64,000 nucleotides of DNA from positions 42,764 to 106,763 of the forward strand of contig PGXY01000002.1 of assembly GCA_002839375.1 (NCBI GenBank). The letters are read 5' to 3'. Position 1 is the first letter of the stretch. Each line of letters opens with the position of its first letter. A model generated the notes under the pieces. The model ran no database searches and was not told the DNA's origin. It saw only the letters and a program-made list of their open reading frames with translations. This stretch comes from Spirochaetae bacterium HGW-Spirochaetae-1. GTDB lineage: Bacteria; Spirochaetota; UBA4802; UBA5550. This document shows, in pieces, positions 7,728 through 15,772 of the stretch. A program made the position numbers and the translations under genes.

Positions 7728-8882
7728 TTATTCGCAGACCTGGACCGGCGCCAGGCCGTTGCCGAAGGCCCCGGCATTGCAGTACTGCGCCTCCACGACA
7801 ACGGTACCGTCTTCGGAAATATATCCCCACTTATTATTGCTTCCCCGGTAGAGATGCAGTCCTTCCGCGGGAGGGGCCAGCCAGCCGATATCACCGCTGC
7901 TGAAGGGTTCTCCCCTGAGGGTAATATATTGAGTAACGCCGTCCTTTACGGAACGCAGGCATTTTGGGCTCAGCATCTCCAGGGATTCGTAGACCGGGGG
8001 AAGAACCACCGTGCCGCTCCGGTCGATGAGGCCCGTCTTTCCCGACAATGTCACGGTGGTACATCCGAATTTGAAGGTGGCGGCGAATTCATACTTCGGC
8101 TGAATGACAATGGACCCCGATTCGTCGAAGTATCCCCACTTCCTGTTTATCTGCACCGAGGCCCGGCCTTCGGAATAGGGTCCCAGGGCCCAGTACTTCG
8201 GCGGGATTACCCATTTTCCCGTGGTGTCGATGATCCCCCGCATGCCCTTTACCTTCACCAGGGCATATCCCCCGCTGAAGGGATTGGTATCCTGGAAGGG
8301 GCCCTTGATGGCGATAGCGCCGCTTTTATCGATAAAGGCATATCCCAGGGTCAGGGTAATGGGGGCACGTCCGTTAAAGAAGGGCCCGCCCCAGGACAGG
8401 GTGGGCTGTATTACGATGTTGCCCGCGGTATCCACGTAACCCGTTTTTCCCTTATCCCTGAAGGCAGCCAGGCCGTCGGTGAAGGTGAGCATTTCCGAAA
8501 AACCCTGGTTGCCCAGCCGTTCTCCCCTGGTGTTTATGAGGAACCATTCCTGTCCGCCGAAGAGGCGCACCGAGGTCACGCCGTGTTTAAAAGGCATCAC
8601 TTGTCCGTACCGGGCCGGGATTACCAGTGCGCCCGATGTGTCTATAAAACCGAAGCCGTCGGCCGTTTTCACCTGGGCCCTTTCATCAGAAAAGGTCGAC
8701 GCAAAGTCGAACCGCGGGGCAATGACCATGATTCCGCTGCTGTTTATGTATCCCCACTTTCCCGGGCCTGCCGCCAGTACCGGCCTCATTAAAGGAAGAA
8801 GCAATAAAATAATTGCGGCCATCAGTATGCTGATTCTGGAAAACGATGAGGATGATCTGATGTCAAATATATTTATCTTCAT
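7728..8882 (-). CDS. Exported WG-repeat protein
   Basis: A 384-residue protein with an N-terminal signal sequence (hydrophobic core about residues 18-33, cleavage probably near LAAG at 36-39), followed by eight or nine WG repeats of about 40 residues, each with a core like KWGYIN-SG-VIPP-Y. WG repeats form a beta-propeller-like or extended beta array; their function is unknown and presumably binding. The start at 8882 is preceded by GGGGAG nine bases upstream; a longer frame to 8942 lacks a site. It stands alone between the ATPase gene and the toxin-antitoxin pair. It is likely periplasmic or surface-exposed. Confidence 0.85.
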   Translation of the reverse strand: MKINIFDIRSSSSFSRISILMAAIILLLLPLMRPVLAAGPGKWGYINSSGIMVIAPRFDFASTFSDERAQVKTADGFGFIDTSGALVIPARYGQVMPFKHGVTSVRLFGGQEWFLINTRGERLGNQGFSEMLTFTDGLAAFRDKGKTGYVDTAGNIVIQPTLSWGGPFFNGRAPITLTLGYAFIDKSGAIAIKGPFQDTNPFSGGYALVKVKGMRGIIDTTGKWVIPPKYWALGPYSEGRASVQINRKWGYFDESGSIVIQPKYEFAATFKFGCTTVTLSGKTGLIDRSGTVVLPPVYESLEMLSPKCLRSVKDGVTQYITLRGEPFSSGDIGWLAPPAEGLHLYRGSNNKWGYISEDGTVVVEAQYCNAGAFGNGLAPVQVCE

Positions 8883-8991
8883 GGAATTGTCTCCCCGGTG
8901 CATGGAATGTGTGTCTGATGACGGTAAATCAGTGTAGTACATATTGTGCTTCAGGTCAAGGACGAATGTTTATTCTTTGCTTGATTGTGTG

Positions 8992-9021
8992 AGTAAATTC
9001 AGACGACAGACTGAATTTACT
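8992..9021. repeat. Inverted repeat upstream of mntA-hepT
   Basis: AGTAAATTCAG (8992-9002) and CTGAATTTACT (9011-9021) are perfect 11-base arms around an 8-base loop, 78 bases before mntA. No T tract follows, so an operator for the toxin-antitoxin operon is as likely as an RNA stem. Confidence 0.6.
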
Positions 9022-9099
9022 TTGAATATTGTAATTGACATGGATATTAATGCCGGATAAATTTACCTTCCATGGCATCTGCCTTCAGGAATAGTAAAT

Positions 9100-9399
9100 A
9101 TGGAAAGTAAAAACGAGATTAAACAACGGCTGGCTTCTCTTGCAGAGATTTTCCATTCATATCGAGTATCCCGGGTTGGTCTTTTTGGCTCTTATGTCCA
9201 TGGCTCACAGAATGAGGAAAGTGACATTGACCTTCTTGTCGATTTTTCTAACCCCATCGACCTTTTTTCCTATGTCAATCTGGTCGATTCACTATCTGCC
9301 GCCCTTGGGCATAAAGTCGATATGGTTACCGTCAGTGGATTGAAACCTGCACTGAAGAAGGGGATTCTCCGCGAGGTTGAATGGATTGAGGAACTATAA
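9100..9399 (+). CDS. mntA: MNT-domain nucleotidyltransferase antitoxin
   Basis: A 99-residue minimal nucleotidyltransferase. The active-site motif is complete: GSYVHGSQNEESDIDLLV has Gly30-Ser31 and aspartates 42 and 44, and a third acidic residue follows in KVDMV (Asp74). In characterised MntA-HepT systems this antitoxin adds AMP groups to a tyrosine of the HEPN toxin and silences it. The downstream HEPN gene overlaps by 23 bases, which fits translational coupling. The frame after residue 80 is basic and helical. Function is assigned from the motif and the pairing. Confidence 0.88.
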   Translation: MESKNEIKQRLASLAEIFHSYRVSRVGLFGSYVHGSQNEESDIDLLVDFSNPIDLFSYVNLVDSLSAALGHKVDMVTVSGLKPALKKGILREVEWIEEL

Positions 9400-9712
9400 A
9401 CTTTATATAGACGACATCCGACAGGCTGCTGAGAGTATCAGCAAATACATTGAAGGATTGTCAAAAGAGAAATTTCAAGAGGACGCAAAGACCCGTGACT
9501 CGGTGCTTCACAATTTAATGATAATAGGTGAAGCAGCGGCGAAAATTCCCGATAATGTCCGTGAAAAAAATCCGGACATTAATTGGAGCGGGATTATCGG
9601 TATGAGAAATATTATTGTTCATGGCTATTTTGCCATTGATTCGGAAATTATATGGATTACTGTTAAAGAAAAAGTTCCTGAATTAATGAAAATGATTGAC
9701 CGGATTGTTTAG
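9377..9712 (+). CDS. hepT: HEPN-domain toxin (HepT-like, DUF86)
   Basis: A 111-residue all-helical HEPN protein. The catalytic RNase motif R-x4-H-x-Y is present as Arg77, His82 and Tyr84 in RNIIVHGY; Tyr84 is the residue that MntA partners modify. The motif GEAAAKIP in the middle is typical of DUF86 proteins. It overlaps the antitoxin gene by 23 bases. Active toxins of this family cleave RNA such as tRNA 3' ends. Both partners look intact, so the system is probably functional. The region 9713-9757 is an unremarkable gap. Confidence 0.88.
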   Translation: MNGLRNYKLYIDDIRQAAESISKYIEGLSKEKFQEDAKTRDSVLHNLMIIGEAAAKIPDNVREKNPDINWSGIIGMRNIIVHGYFAIDSEIIWITVKEKVPELMKMIDRIV

Positions 9713-9757
9713 AGCGTAATCATTATTGTTTTCAGCTGCCCGATAGAAATGCATGTT

Positions 9758-9997
9758 TTAATCCACTTTTTTAATATTACCGCTCCGAAAAAAATCAAGT
9801 GACCACTTGTGCCGGTATTCATCGTGGCGGAGGATATATATGTCGCCATGATCATCTCTCACCTTGAAATAGCGGTAATCGGGGCCGTGCCATGAGTCCA
9901 GTATCTCCTGTATGACATATTCGCGGTTATCCATGGAGAAACTCAGGGGCCGTTCATCGCCGCGGTATCCGGCATGGCAGGCAACCGTGATATCCAT
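9758..9997 (-). CDS. Small conserved protein of unknown function
   Basis: A 79-residue protein rich in aromatic and charged residues, with a core WHGPDYRYFKVRDDHGDIYILRHD near residues 36-59 (quoted here as two halves, WHGPDYRYFKV and RDDHGDIYILRHD). It resembles small cytoplasmic proteins of unknown function found in many bacteria. The ATG follows the stop codon of the AAA+ gene by five bases, and its ribosome-binding site GGAAGGGA lies inside the end of that gene, so translation is likely coupled. There is no signal peptide or membrane segment. Confidence 0.75.
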   Translation of the reverse strand: MDITVACHAGYRGDERPLSFSMDNREYVIQEILDSWHGPDYRYFKVRDDHGDIYILRHDEYRHKWSLDFFRSGNIKKVD

Positions 9998-10002
9998 TTC
10001 AC

Positions 10003-11937
10003 TTATCCCTTCCGGAACTCAAGGCCTTCCAGGTCCGCGGGAATATCCTCATCGGTGAGCGTGCAGAGTATTTCGTCCGTGAGGGGGGCGATATTCACGA
10101 TGCGGTTGGCCTGACGTTCCACCATTTTTTCAAAGAGGTTCCGCACCAGGCGGCCGTTGCCGAAGGACTTTGTTTTGTTGGCGTGGCTTTCCTTCAGAAG
10201 GGTCAGCATTTTTTCCCGTCCCTTTTCGGAAACCGTGTAGGCGCCGCCTTTGATGAAGATATCAAAAATTTGTATGAGCTCTTCCGGTGAATAATGATCA
10301 AAGTAAAAATACCGGCTGAAGCGCGATTTCAGCCCCGGGTTCGATTCAAGAAAGGTTTCCATCTCGTCGGGGTACCCGGCAACGATAACGGCAAAGCGTT
10401 CCCGGTAGTCTTCCATGCGTTTCAGTATGGTATCGATGGCCTCCTGGCCGAAGTCTTTCTCGCCGGAACGGGAGCTCAATGCATAGGCCTCGTCTATGAA
10501 GAGGATGCCGTCCAGGGCCTTCTGCACGGCCTCGTCGGTCTTTGTGGCGGTCTGCCCCACGTACCCGGCCACGAGCCCGGCCCTGTCCGTTTCAACCAGG
10601 TGTCCCTTCTCCAGGAGGCCCAGGGCGCGGTACACCTTGCCCAGTATGCGGGCGATGGTGGTCTTTCCCGTTCCGGGAGGGCCATAGAACACGGCGTGGA
10701 GCGACAGGGGCGTCGTGGGAAGCTTTCGCTCCTCCCGGGCTTTCTGGACCTTTACGAGGTTGATGAAGGTCTGGATTTCTTCCTTGATGTTTTTCATGCC
10801 CACGAGTTTATCGATCTTGGCCATGACCTCTTCCAGGGTTTCCTCTTCCGGCTCTTCCGGGGCTGTCTCCCCGGGTACGGTCGTGGACCGGGTAATGAGG
10901 TCTGTTATCTGCCTGAGCCGTTCTTCCTCTTTACTGTCGACGGTACCGTCGGCCTTCATCATGCACTGGGCGAAGTTTTTATATGCCGCCGAAATTGAGT
11001 CGGCGTGGAGCGTGCCGTTGGCGAGATCATACTTCTTGACATCCTGGAGCGATGCGAGGATATCGCCGGTGAGTTTTATGTCCTGCTCCTTCATGTAGGC
11101 AGCCAGTTCCTGCCAGATTTCCGTCAGTTCCTTCGTAAGGTGGCGCGGGAAGGTATTGCCTCTGAAGGCCTCGTCACGGACACGGTCCGCCTTTTTCGAG
11201 GCGCCGGGACTGAGATAGATAAAGAGCAGGGAAATGAAATACATCTCGTTTTCTCCCAGGGCTCCGTCAGCCACACCGGCCAGTGAAGAGAGAATGATGA
11301 TATCATGAAGCATAGCCTTCTCCAGGGCCCGGTCATCGATGCCGTCAATGACGGAATGAATGATTTCACCGGTCTTTTTCGCCTCGAGATACAGGAAATC
11401 CTTCATATCCTCTTTCATGGCATCTCCGCTTTTAGTCTCATTGTTTTTGGCGGCAAAGAGGGACAGGGCCTGGTCAATCTCCCGTATGGTACTTTCGATT
11501 GTTCCGCGGCGGGCCTCACCCGGTACGATCCTGATTTCCGGCGCCGCGCCGATACGGGACATGAAGGTGTCGGTTCTGGCCGCCGATGCCGGTGTTTTAA
11601 AGGTGATGGTTTTACGGGGAAGGGCCAGGGTCAGGGCCGTTGATGAACCGGTTTTTCCCCGCGAGATATCCCTGATGTCGTCGTGATCTATTATTTCAAT
11701 GGAGTTATCCCGGTCCTCGTTGCCGATGCAGATGAGCCGGCGGTCCGTGGCAAAAAGGACGCACGAGACGTCCTTGCCCGGGGCGTCCCTGTCGCAATAG
11801 ATGCCGTCAATGACATCGCCGACGGGTTCATCTTCCTGCAGGATCTTTTTCAGGGCGGCGAGGACGCGCTTCTGGTTGTGAATGAAATGCCAGTTTTCTA
11901 TTTTCCCCAGGTCCTCTTCGATTTTCCGTGACGTCAT
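10003..11937 (-). CDS. AAA+ ATPase (CbbX/SpoVK type) with PH-like and TerB-like regions
   Basis: A 644-residue protein. Residues about 20-135 look like a bacterial PH-like domain (VLFATDRRLICIG). Residues about 200-350 have two TerB-like features, GVADGALGENE and MKADGTVDSKEEE. The C-terminal third is a CbbX/SpoVK-type AAA+ module, with Walker A GPPGTGKTT (about 419-427), a pore loop GYVGQTATKT, Walker B LFIDEAYAL and the arginine region LKSRFSRYFYF. Relatives remodel or activate protein complexes. I start it at 11937, where GAGGGAGAG precedes the ATG; the frame could extend to 11958 without a site. The small gene at 9758-9997 is in the same operon. The target is unknown. Confidence 0.88.
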   Translation of the reverse strand: MTSRKIEEDLGKIENWHFIHNQKRVLAALKKILQEDEPVGDVIDGIYCDRDAPGKDVSCVLFATDRRLICIGNEDRDNSIEIIDHDDIRDISRGKTGSSTALTLALPRKTITFKTPASAARTDTFMSRIGAAPEIRIVPGEARRGTIESTIREIDQALSLFAAKNNETKSGDAMKEDMKDFLYLEAKKTGEIIHSVIDGIDDRALEKAMLHDIIILSSLAGVADGALGENEMYFISLLFIYLSPGASKKADRVRDEAFRGNTFPRHLTKELTEIWQELAAYMKEQDIKLTGDILASLQDVKKYDLANGTLHADSISAAYKNFAQCMMKADGTVDSKEEERLRQITDLITRSTTVPGETAPEEPEEETLEEVMAKIDKLVGMKNIKEEIQTFINLVKVQKAREERKLPTTPLSLHAVFYGPPGTGKTTIARILGKVYRALGLLEKGHLVETDRAGLVAGYVGQTATKTDEAVQKALDGILFIDEAYALSSRSGEKDFGQEAIDTILKRMEDYRERFAVIVAGYPDEMETFLESNPGLKSRFSRYFYFDHYSPEELIQIFDIFIKGGAYTVSEKGREKMLTLLKESHANKTKSFGNGRLVRNLFEKMVERQANRIVNIAPLTDEILCTLTDEDIPADLEGLEFRKG

Positions 11938-12052
11938 GGCATCTCTCCCTCTTTGCATCGATTATATGATTGCGGAAAATTGCGCGTCTTCAGTGATACG
12001 TCTCAAATGATCTCATCCCGGTTTATGGTAATGCGTATCTTCCTTGTGATTT

Positions 12053-12081
12053 TTCGTATAATAAACAGTATGCATTGTCAA
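12053..12081 (-). promoter_or_regulatory. Putative promoter of the AAA+ operon
   Basis: On the minus strand a perfect TTGACA (12081-12076) is followed by TATACG after 15 bases or TACGAA after 17. It lies about 110 bases upstream of the AAA+ start codon. The -10 box is weak. Confidence 0.4.
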
Positions 12082-12200
12082 GAGCTTATTTGTACAGGGA
12101 GGGGGTCCTTAATGTCCCGGCTGTTATTATTACTTTGCGGAAATGTTTATTATACGGTACAGCATGTGTAAGCGAGAATTCGTATAGGTAAAAAAAAACC

Positions 12201-12229
12201 TTGCATGCCTGGACTTTTCCGTCTATAAT
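12201..12229 (+). promoter_or_regulatory. Sigma-70 promoter of the two-component cluster
   Basis: TTGCAT (12201-12206), a 17-base spacer and a perfect TATAAT (12224-12229). Transcription would start near 12236, leaving a leader of about 210 bases before the kinase gene at 12448. Besides this promoter and the one on the other strand, I see nothing in the gap 11938-12447. Confidence 0.6.
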
Positions 12230-12447
12230 TATTATTTCAGGTATAACAACAGTTTCTGATAGTACAGTATTGCTCAATACAGGTTAGTGAAATTTTATCT
12301 CATGAACCGGCCGCCCTTTATGAAAATTTCCGGGGATTGAGAAGAGATTCAATATGTCGGTCGTTTCTTTTAATTCAGTTGAACGTACTATGAAATGCTT
12401 ATCCGTATATCTGAAGGGTATGCGGCAATACTGGCTGAGAATAAAAT

Positions 12448-14103
12448 ATGACAATCCCGGTAAATATTCTGATTCTTGATGATTCCTCCGTCCTCGTGGA
12501 AATTATTGAGCATGAACCGGCATTGAACCATATCGTGTGCATAACTCATATAGTTGATAATAAAAATGATTATAATAAATACCTGGAGAATCAGGAGCCG
12601 GATGTTATACTTTCCGATTACGATCTTCCATCGCTTGACAGTTTTGAGGCTCTGTCGATCGCCCGCGGATATTATGCGAAAGTGCCATTTATCTTTGTTT
12701 CCGGGAACCTGTGTGGTGATCTCGAGATGGAGGCCTTGCGGAATGGAGCGACGGATTGTATTTATAGAGACTGTCTTAAAAAACTTGGCCTCGTTGTACT
12801 CAGGGCCATCGTTGAAAACAGGAACAGAAAGATGCTCGAATCCCTTGAAGGCCTTGCGGAAGATGTCACGGAACGCAGCCTGGTCGAGGAGCGTATCCGT
12901 AAAATAAACAGCGAGTACGAATTGATCTTCAGTTCAATTGTAAGTGTCATTATCGGTGTTTCCTGCGGGGATATTATCACCCATTGGAATCCCTACGCGG
13001 AAGAACTCTTCGGGATAGCCGCCGGCGATATTGTAGGCCGTGTTTTTTCAGAATTGGGGTTTGATTGGTCCTGGGAAAGAGTGTACATGGCCATTGCCGA
13101 TTGTGTCGTGACGAATGAACCCGTTCGTCTTGATGATTTGTCATTTAATCGGAGAGACGGCAAAATAATTATTCTTGGTCTTACAATCAACCCGCTCAAG
13201 CGGAGCACCAGTGACGATATTGAGGGCTTCATTATTCTTGGAAGAGATCTAACGCAGAGACGTTTACTGGAATCTCAGCTTATACAGGCACGCAAGCTGG
13301 AGGCTGTCGGACAACTGGCTTCGGGAGTGGCACATGAGATCAATACCCCGATTCAGTATATTGGGGATAATCTTAATTTCGTCCGGGACTCCTTTTTAAA
13401 ACTGGGTGTTATGAAGGAAGTGATGGATTGGTGTTTCGGGCAGATCGAGAGTGCGTCGAAAACCGGCAACATTCTTGGGAAATACCTGGGTGATGAATCC
13501 AGGGAAGAGGTTAATTTTCTGATGAGCGAAATCCCTGCGGCAATTGACGAAGCGCTGGAAGGCGTTGAGCGCGTGGCAAAGATCGTACGGTCCATGAAAC
13601 AGTTCTCCCATCCGAGCCAGGAGGAGAAAAGGCCCGCCGATATAAACAGGGCCGTCGGCAGTACGGTGATTATCTCCCGCAATGAATGGAAGTATGTAGC
13701 TGAAGTGGAGGAGCGGTATGATCCTGATCTGCCTCCTGTTCTTTGTTTCGAGGCGGAGCTTAACCAGGTAATTTTAAATATTATCATGAATGCCGTTGAC
13801 GCTATCAAGGATGCCGTGGAAGCGGGACTCATTCAGAAGGGCCTTATCGGCATAGCCACACGCAGGAACGATCGCTGGGCGGAGATAGAGATTTCCGATA
13901 ATGGAACAGGTATACCGGAGGATCTCCAGGGGAGAATTTTTGATCCTTTTTTTACCACGAAGGATGTGGGGAAAGGGACAGGGCAGGGACTAGCCATATC
14001 CTACTCGATAATTAGTCAGAAGCACGCGGGTTTCCTGTCGTTTTCTTCAACTCCCGGGATAGGGACAAAGTTTTTAATTCAACTCCCCCTTGAAGATTCA
14101 TGA
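12448..14103 (+). CDS. Histidine kinase with N-terminal receiver and PAS domains
   Basis: A 551-residue soluble sensor kinase. An N-terminal receiver-like domain (about 1-125) has the acidic pocket LILDDSS and a phosphorylatable aspartate in ILSDYDLPSL. A PAS domain follows (about 150-270), then a HisKA dimerisation domain with the phosphorylated histidine in SGVAHEINTP, and a HATPase with N box MNAVDAI, G1 box SDNGTGIP and FDPFFTTK / GTGQGLA. It lacks membrane segments, so it senses an internal signal or receives phosphate from another kinase. The receiver gene that follows begins 20 bases after the stop codon, so both are co-transcribed. Confidence 0.9.
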   Translation: MTIPVNILILDDSSVLVEIIEHEPALNHIVCITHIVDNKNDYNKYLENQEPDVILSDYDLPSLDSFEALSIARGYYAKVPFIFVSGNLCGDLEMEALRNGATDCIYRDCLKKLGLVVLRAIVENRNRKMLESLEGLAEDVTERSLVEERIRKINSEYELIFSSIVSVIIGVSCGDIITHWNPYAEELFGIAAGDIVGRVFSELGFDWSWERVYMAIADCVVTNEPVRLDDLSFNRRDGKIIILGLTINPLKRSTSDDIEGFIILGRDLTQRRLLESQLIQARKLEAVGQLASGVAHEINTPIQYIGDNLNFVRDSFLKLGVMKEVMDWCFGQIESASKTGNILGKYLGDESREEVNFLMSEIPAAIDEALEGVERVAKIVRSMKQFSHPSQEEKRPADINRAVGSTVIISRNEWKYVAEVEERYDPDLPPVLCFEAELNQVILNIIMNAVDAIKDAVEAGLIQKGLIGIATRRNDRWAEIEISDNGTGIPEDLQGRIFDPFFTTKDVGKGTGQGLAISYSIISQKHAGFLSFSSTPGIGTKFLIQLPLEDS

Positions 14104-14122
14104 CGGCAATGTAGAGAAGATT

Positions 14123-14485
14123 ATGAAAAAGACAATTGTGTTTCTTGATGATGATTTGAATTTTTTAAACGGAATAAAAAGAGTCCTCAGAGGCATGGGT
14201 GAATGGGACATCATAACCTGTGTGGAAGCGGACAAGGTTTTTCAGGAGCTGGCAAGAGGGAACGTAGATGTTGTTGTTTCCGATTATCGGATGCCGGAAA
14301 TTGACGGTCTTACCGTTCTCGGGCGAATAAAAACGGAGTATCCCTCCGTTCATAGGGTACTTCTTTCGGGCCAGGTCTCGGACGCGGTGTATAATGAATC
14401 TCTGGCCGTGGCAGAACGATATCTTGAAAAACCCTGTGATGCTGAAATGATTTATAAAGTGATTAATGAACTGATGGGCGAATAA
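14123..14485 (+). CDS. Single-domain response regulator
   Basis: A 120-residue stand-alone CheY-like receiver: acidic pocket FLDDDLN, phosphorylatable aspartate in VVSDYRMPEIDG, conserved Ser in LLSG and Lys in LEKPCD. There is no output domain, so it acts by protein-protein contact or as a phosphorelay intermediate. An ATG at 14090 would overlap the kinase gene; the ATG at 14123 is preceded by AGAGAAG and gives a normal receiver N-terminus. It sits between a kinase and another receiver protein in one operon. Confidence 0.85.
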   Translation: MKKTIVFLDDDLNFLNGIKRVLRGMGEWDIITCVEADKVFQELARGNVDVVVSDYRMPEIDGLTVLGRIKTEYPSVHRVLLSGQVSDAVYNESLAVAERYLEKPCDAEMIYKVINELMGE

Positions 14486-14505
14486 AAAGCGAAGGAGAGG
14501 TGGAT

Positions 14506-15660
14506 ATGAGCGGGGGTAAAATACTCGTTGTTGACGATGAAGTGAATATTTTGTCGGGCATACGAAGACAGTTGAAGGGCGTCTACGATTTAACGACTGT
14601 TGAATCGGGCAAAGAGGCACTTAATATTTTATCAAAGGATAAAAAATTCATTGTCATTATCTCTGATTACATGATGCCCCAGATGAATGGTGCTCAGTTT
14701 CTCGCCAAAGCTCAGAAGATAAGTCCCGATTCCGTCAGGATCATGCTGACGGGGCAGGCTGACTTGGAGGCGGTTATCAATATTGTCAATGAGGGGAATA
14801 TATTCCGATTTCTCACAAAACCATGTCCGCCGGAGATACTACAGAAGAATATCAATGACGGCATTGAACAGTACAGGTTGAAAACCGTTGAAAAGGACCT
14901 GCTTACGCGGACGCTCAGCGGTGCTTTACAGGTGATCACCGACATGCTTGTCCTGGTTCAGCCCCAGGCATTCAACAAAAGCATGAGGGTTAAGGAGGTT
15001 GTGCATAAAATACTTCTTCAGCTTCCCGTTGAAAATTCCTGGCAGATCGAAGTGGCGGCCACGCTATCCCAGATAGGGTGTGTCACGGTACCCGATTCCA
15101 TCCTTGAAAAGGTATATGGAAATGTAGAGGTTCCTTTTGAAGACAGCATCATGTATCAGCTTCATTCAAAAACCAGCAGTGATCTGATCGTCAAAATTCC
15201 GCGGCTGGAGAAGGTGGCCGAGATCATTGCTTATCAGCAAAAGAATTACGACGGTTCCGGATTTCCCGCTGTTCCCATTGCGGGTGAGGAGATTCCCTTC
15301 GGTGCGAGAATTCTCAGAATTGTTCTCGATTATGACACCCTGGCCCAGATGGATATGGATCCTGACGAAATAATGGAAACACTGAACAGCCGCGAAGGAC
15401 TGTATGATGCTAAGATTCTTGCCGTACTCAAAAAGGTGATCTATCTTAAAAATGAAAAGAAAAGATATATTCTCCAGAAGAAGATGGTCACCGAATTGGA
15501 TGAAAGTATGTACCTGGCGGAAAACGTTGTTTCCGCTTCAGGCATTACTATCGGTGAGAAAAAACAGCGTATTACAAAAACGCTGATTACTGCTTTCAGG
15601 AATTATGCCGCCAACAGGGAGATAAAAGAACCTGTAAATGTTTTCGTCATTACGGACTAA
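14506..15660 (+). CDS. Response regulator with degenerate HD-GYP output domain
   Basis: A 384-residue protein. The receiver (1-120) is intact, with Asp54 in ISDYMMPQMNG and Lys105 in FLTKPC. The C-terminal part follows the RpfG layout, but the catalytic HD pair of LLHDIG is replaced by SQ (TLSQIG, 188-189), the HHE motif by YQQ and GYP by GFP (DGSGFP). The metal-binding residues needed for cyclic di-GMP hydrolysis are thus lost, so this is probably a binding or scaffolding output. The ATG at 14506 has AGGAG eight bases upstream; a GTG at 14500 is the alternative. It is the third gene of the operon. Confidence 0.85.
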   Translation: MSGGKILVVDDEVNILSGIRRQLKGVYDLTTVESGKEALNILSKDKKFIVIISDYMMPQMNGAQFLAKAQKISPDSVRIMLTGQADLEAVINIVNEGNIFRFLTKPCPPEILQKNINDGIEQYRLKTVEKDLLTRTLSGALQVITDMLVLVQPQAFNKSMRVKEVVHKILLQLPVENSWQIEVAATLSQIGCVTVPDSILEKVYGNVEVPFEDSIMYQLHSKTSSDLIVKIPRLEKVAEIIAYQQKNYDGSGFPAVPIAGEEIPFGARILRIVLDYDTLAQMDMDPDEIMETLNSREGLYDAKILAVLKKVIYLKNEKKRYILQKKMVTELDESMYLAENVVSASGITIGEKKQRITKTLITAFRNYAANREIKEPVNVFVITD

Positions 15661-15772
15661 CTCCTGAGATAATGACCGGGCACCTTGCGGAATTGAGTGA
15701 CCGTTGGAAAAGTATACAATGAACCGAATAATAATTACAAGCCTTTTATTGACGGTGATATCATCGGGCTGA

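Noticed and set aside
7854..8792. Plus-strand open frame (312 codons) opposite the WG-repeat gene
   Set aside because: The periodic minus-strand repeats explain it; the plus-strand protein shows only the mirror of those repeats.
10294..10998. Long plus-strand open frame (234 codons) inside the AAA+ gene
   Set aside because: It lies opposite a well-supported AAA+ reading frame and its product has no recognisable motif; it is an antisense shadow.
11938..12447. Possible small RNA or tRNA in the 510-base gap
   Set aside because: Apart from two promoter-like sequences I could not find a cloverleaf or a stable hairpin with a T tract.
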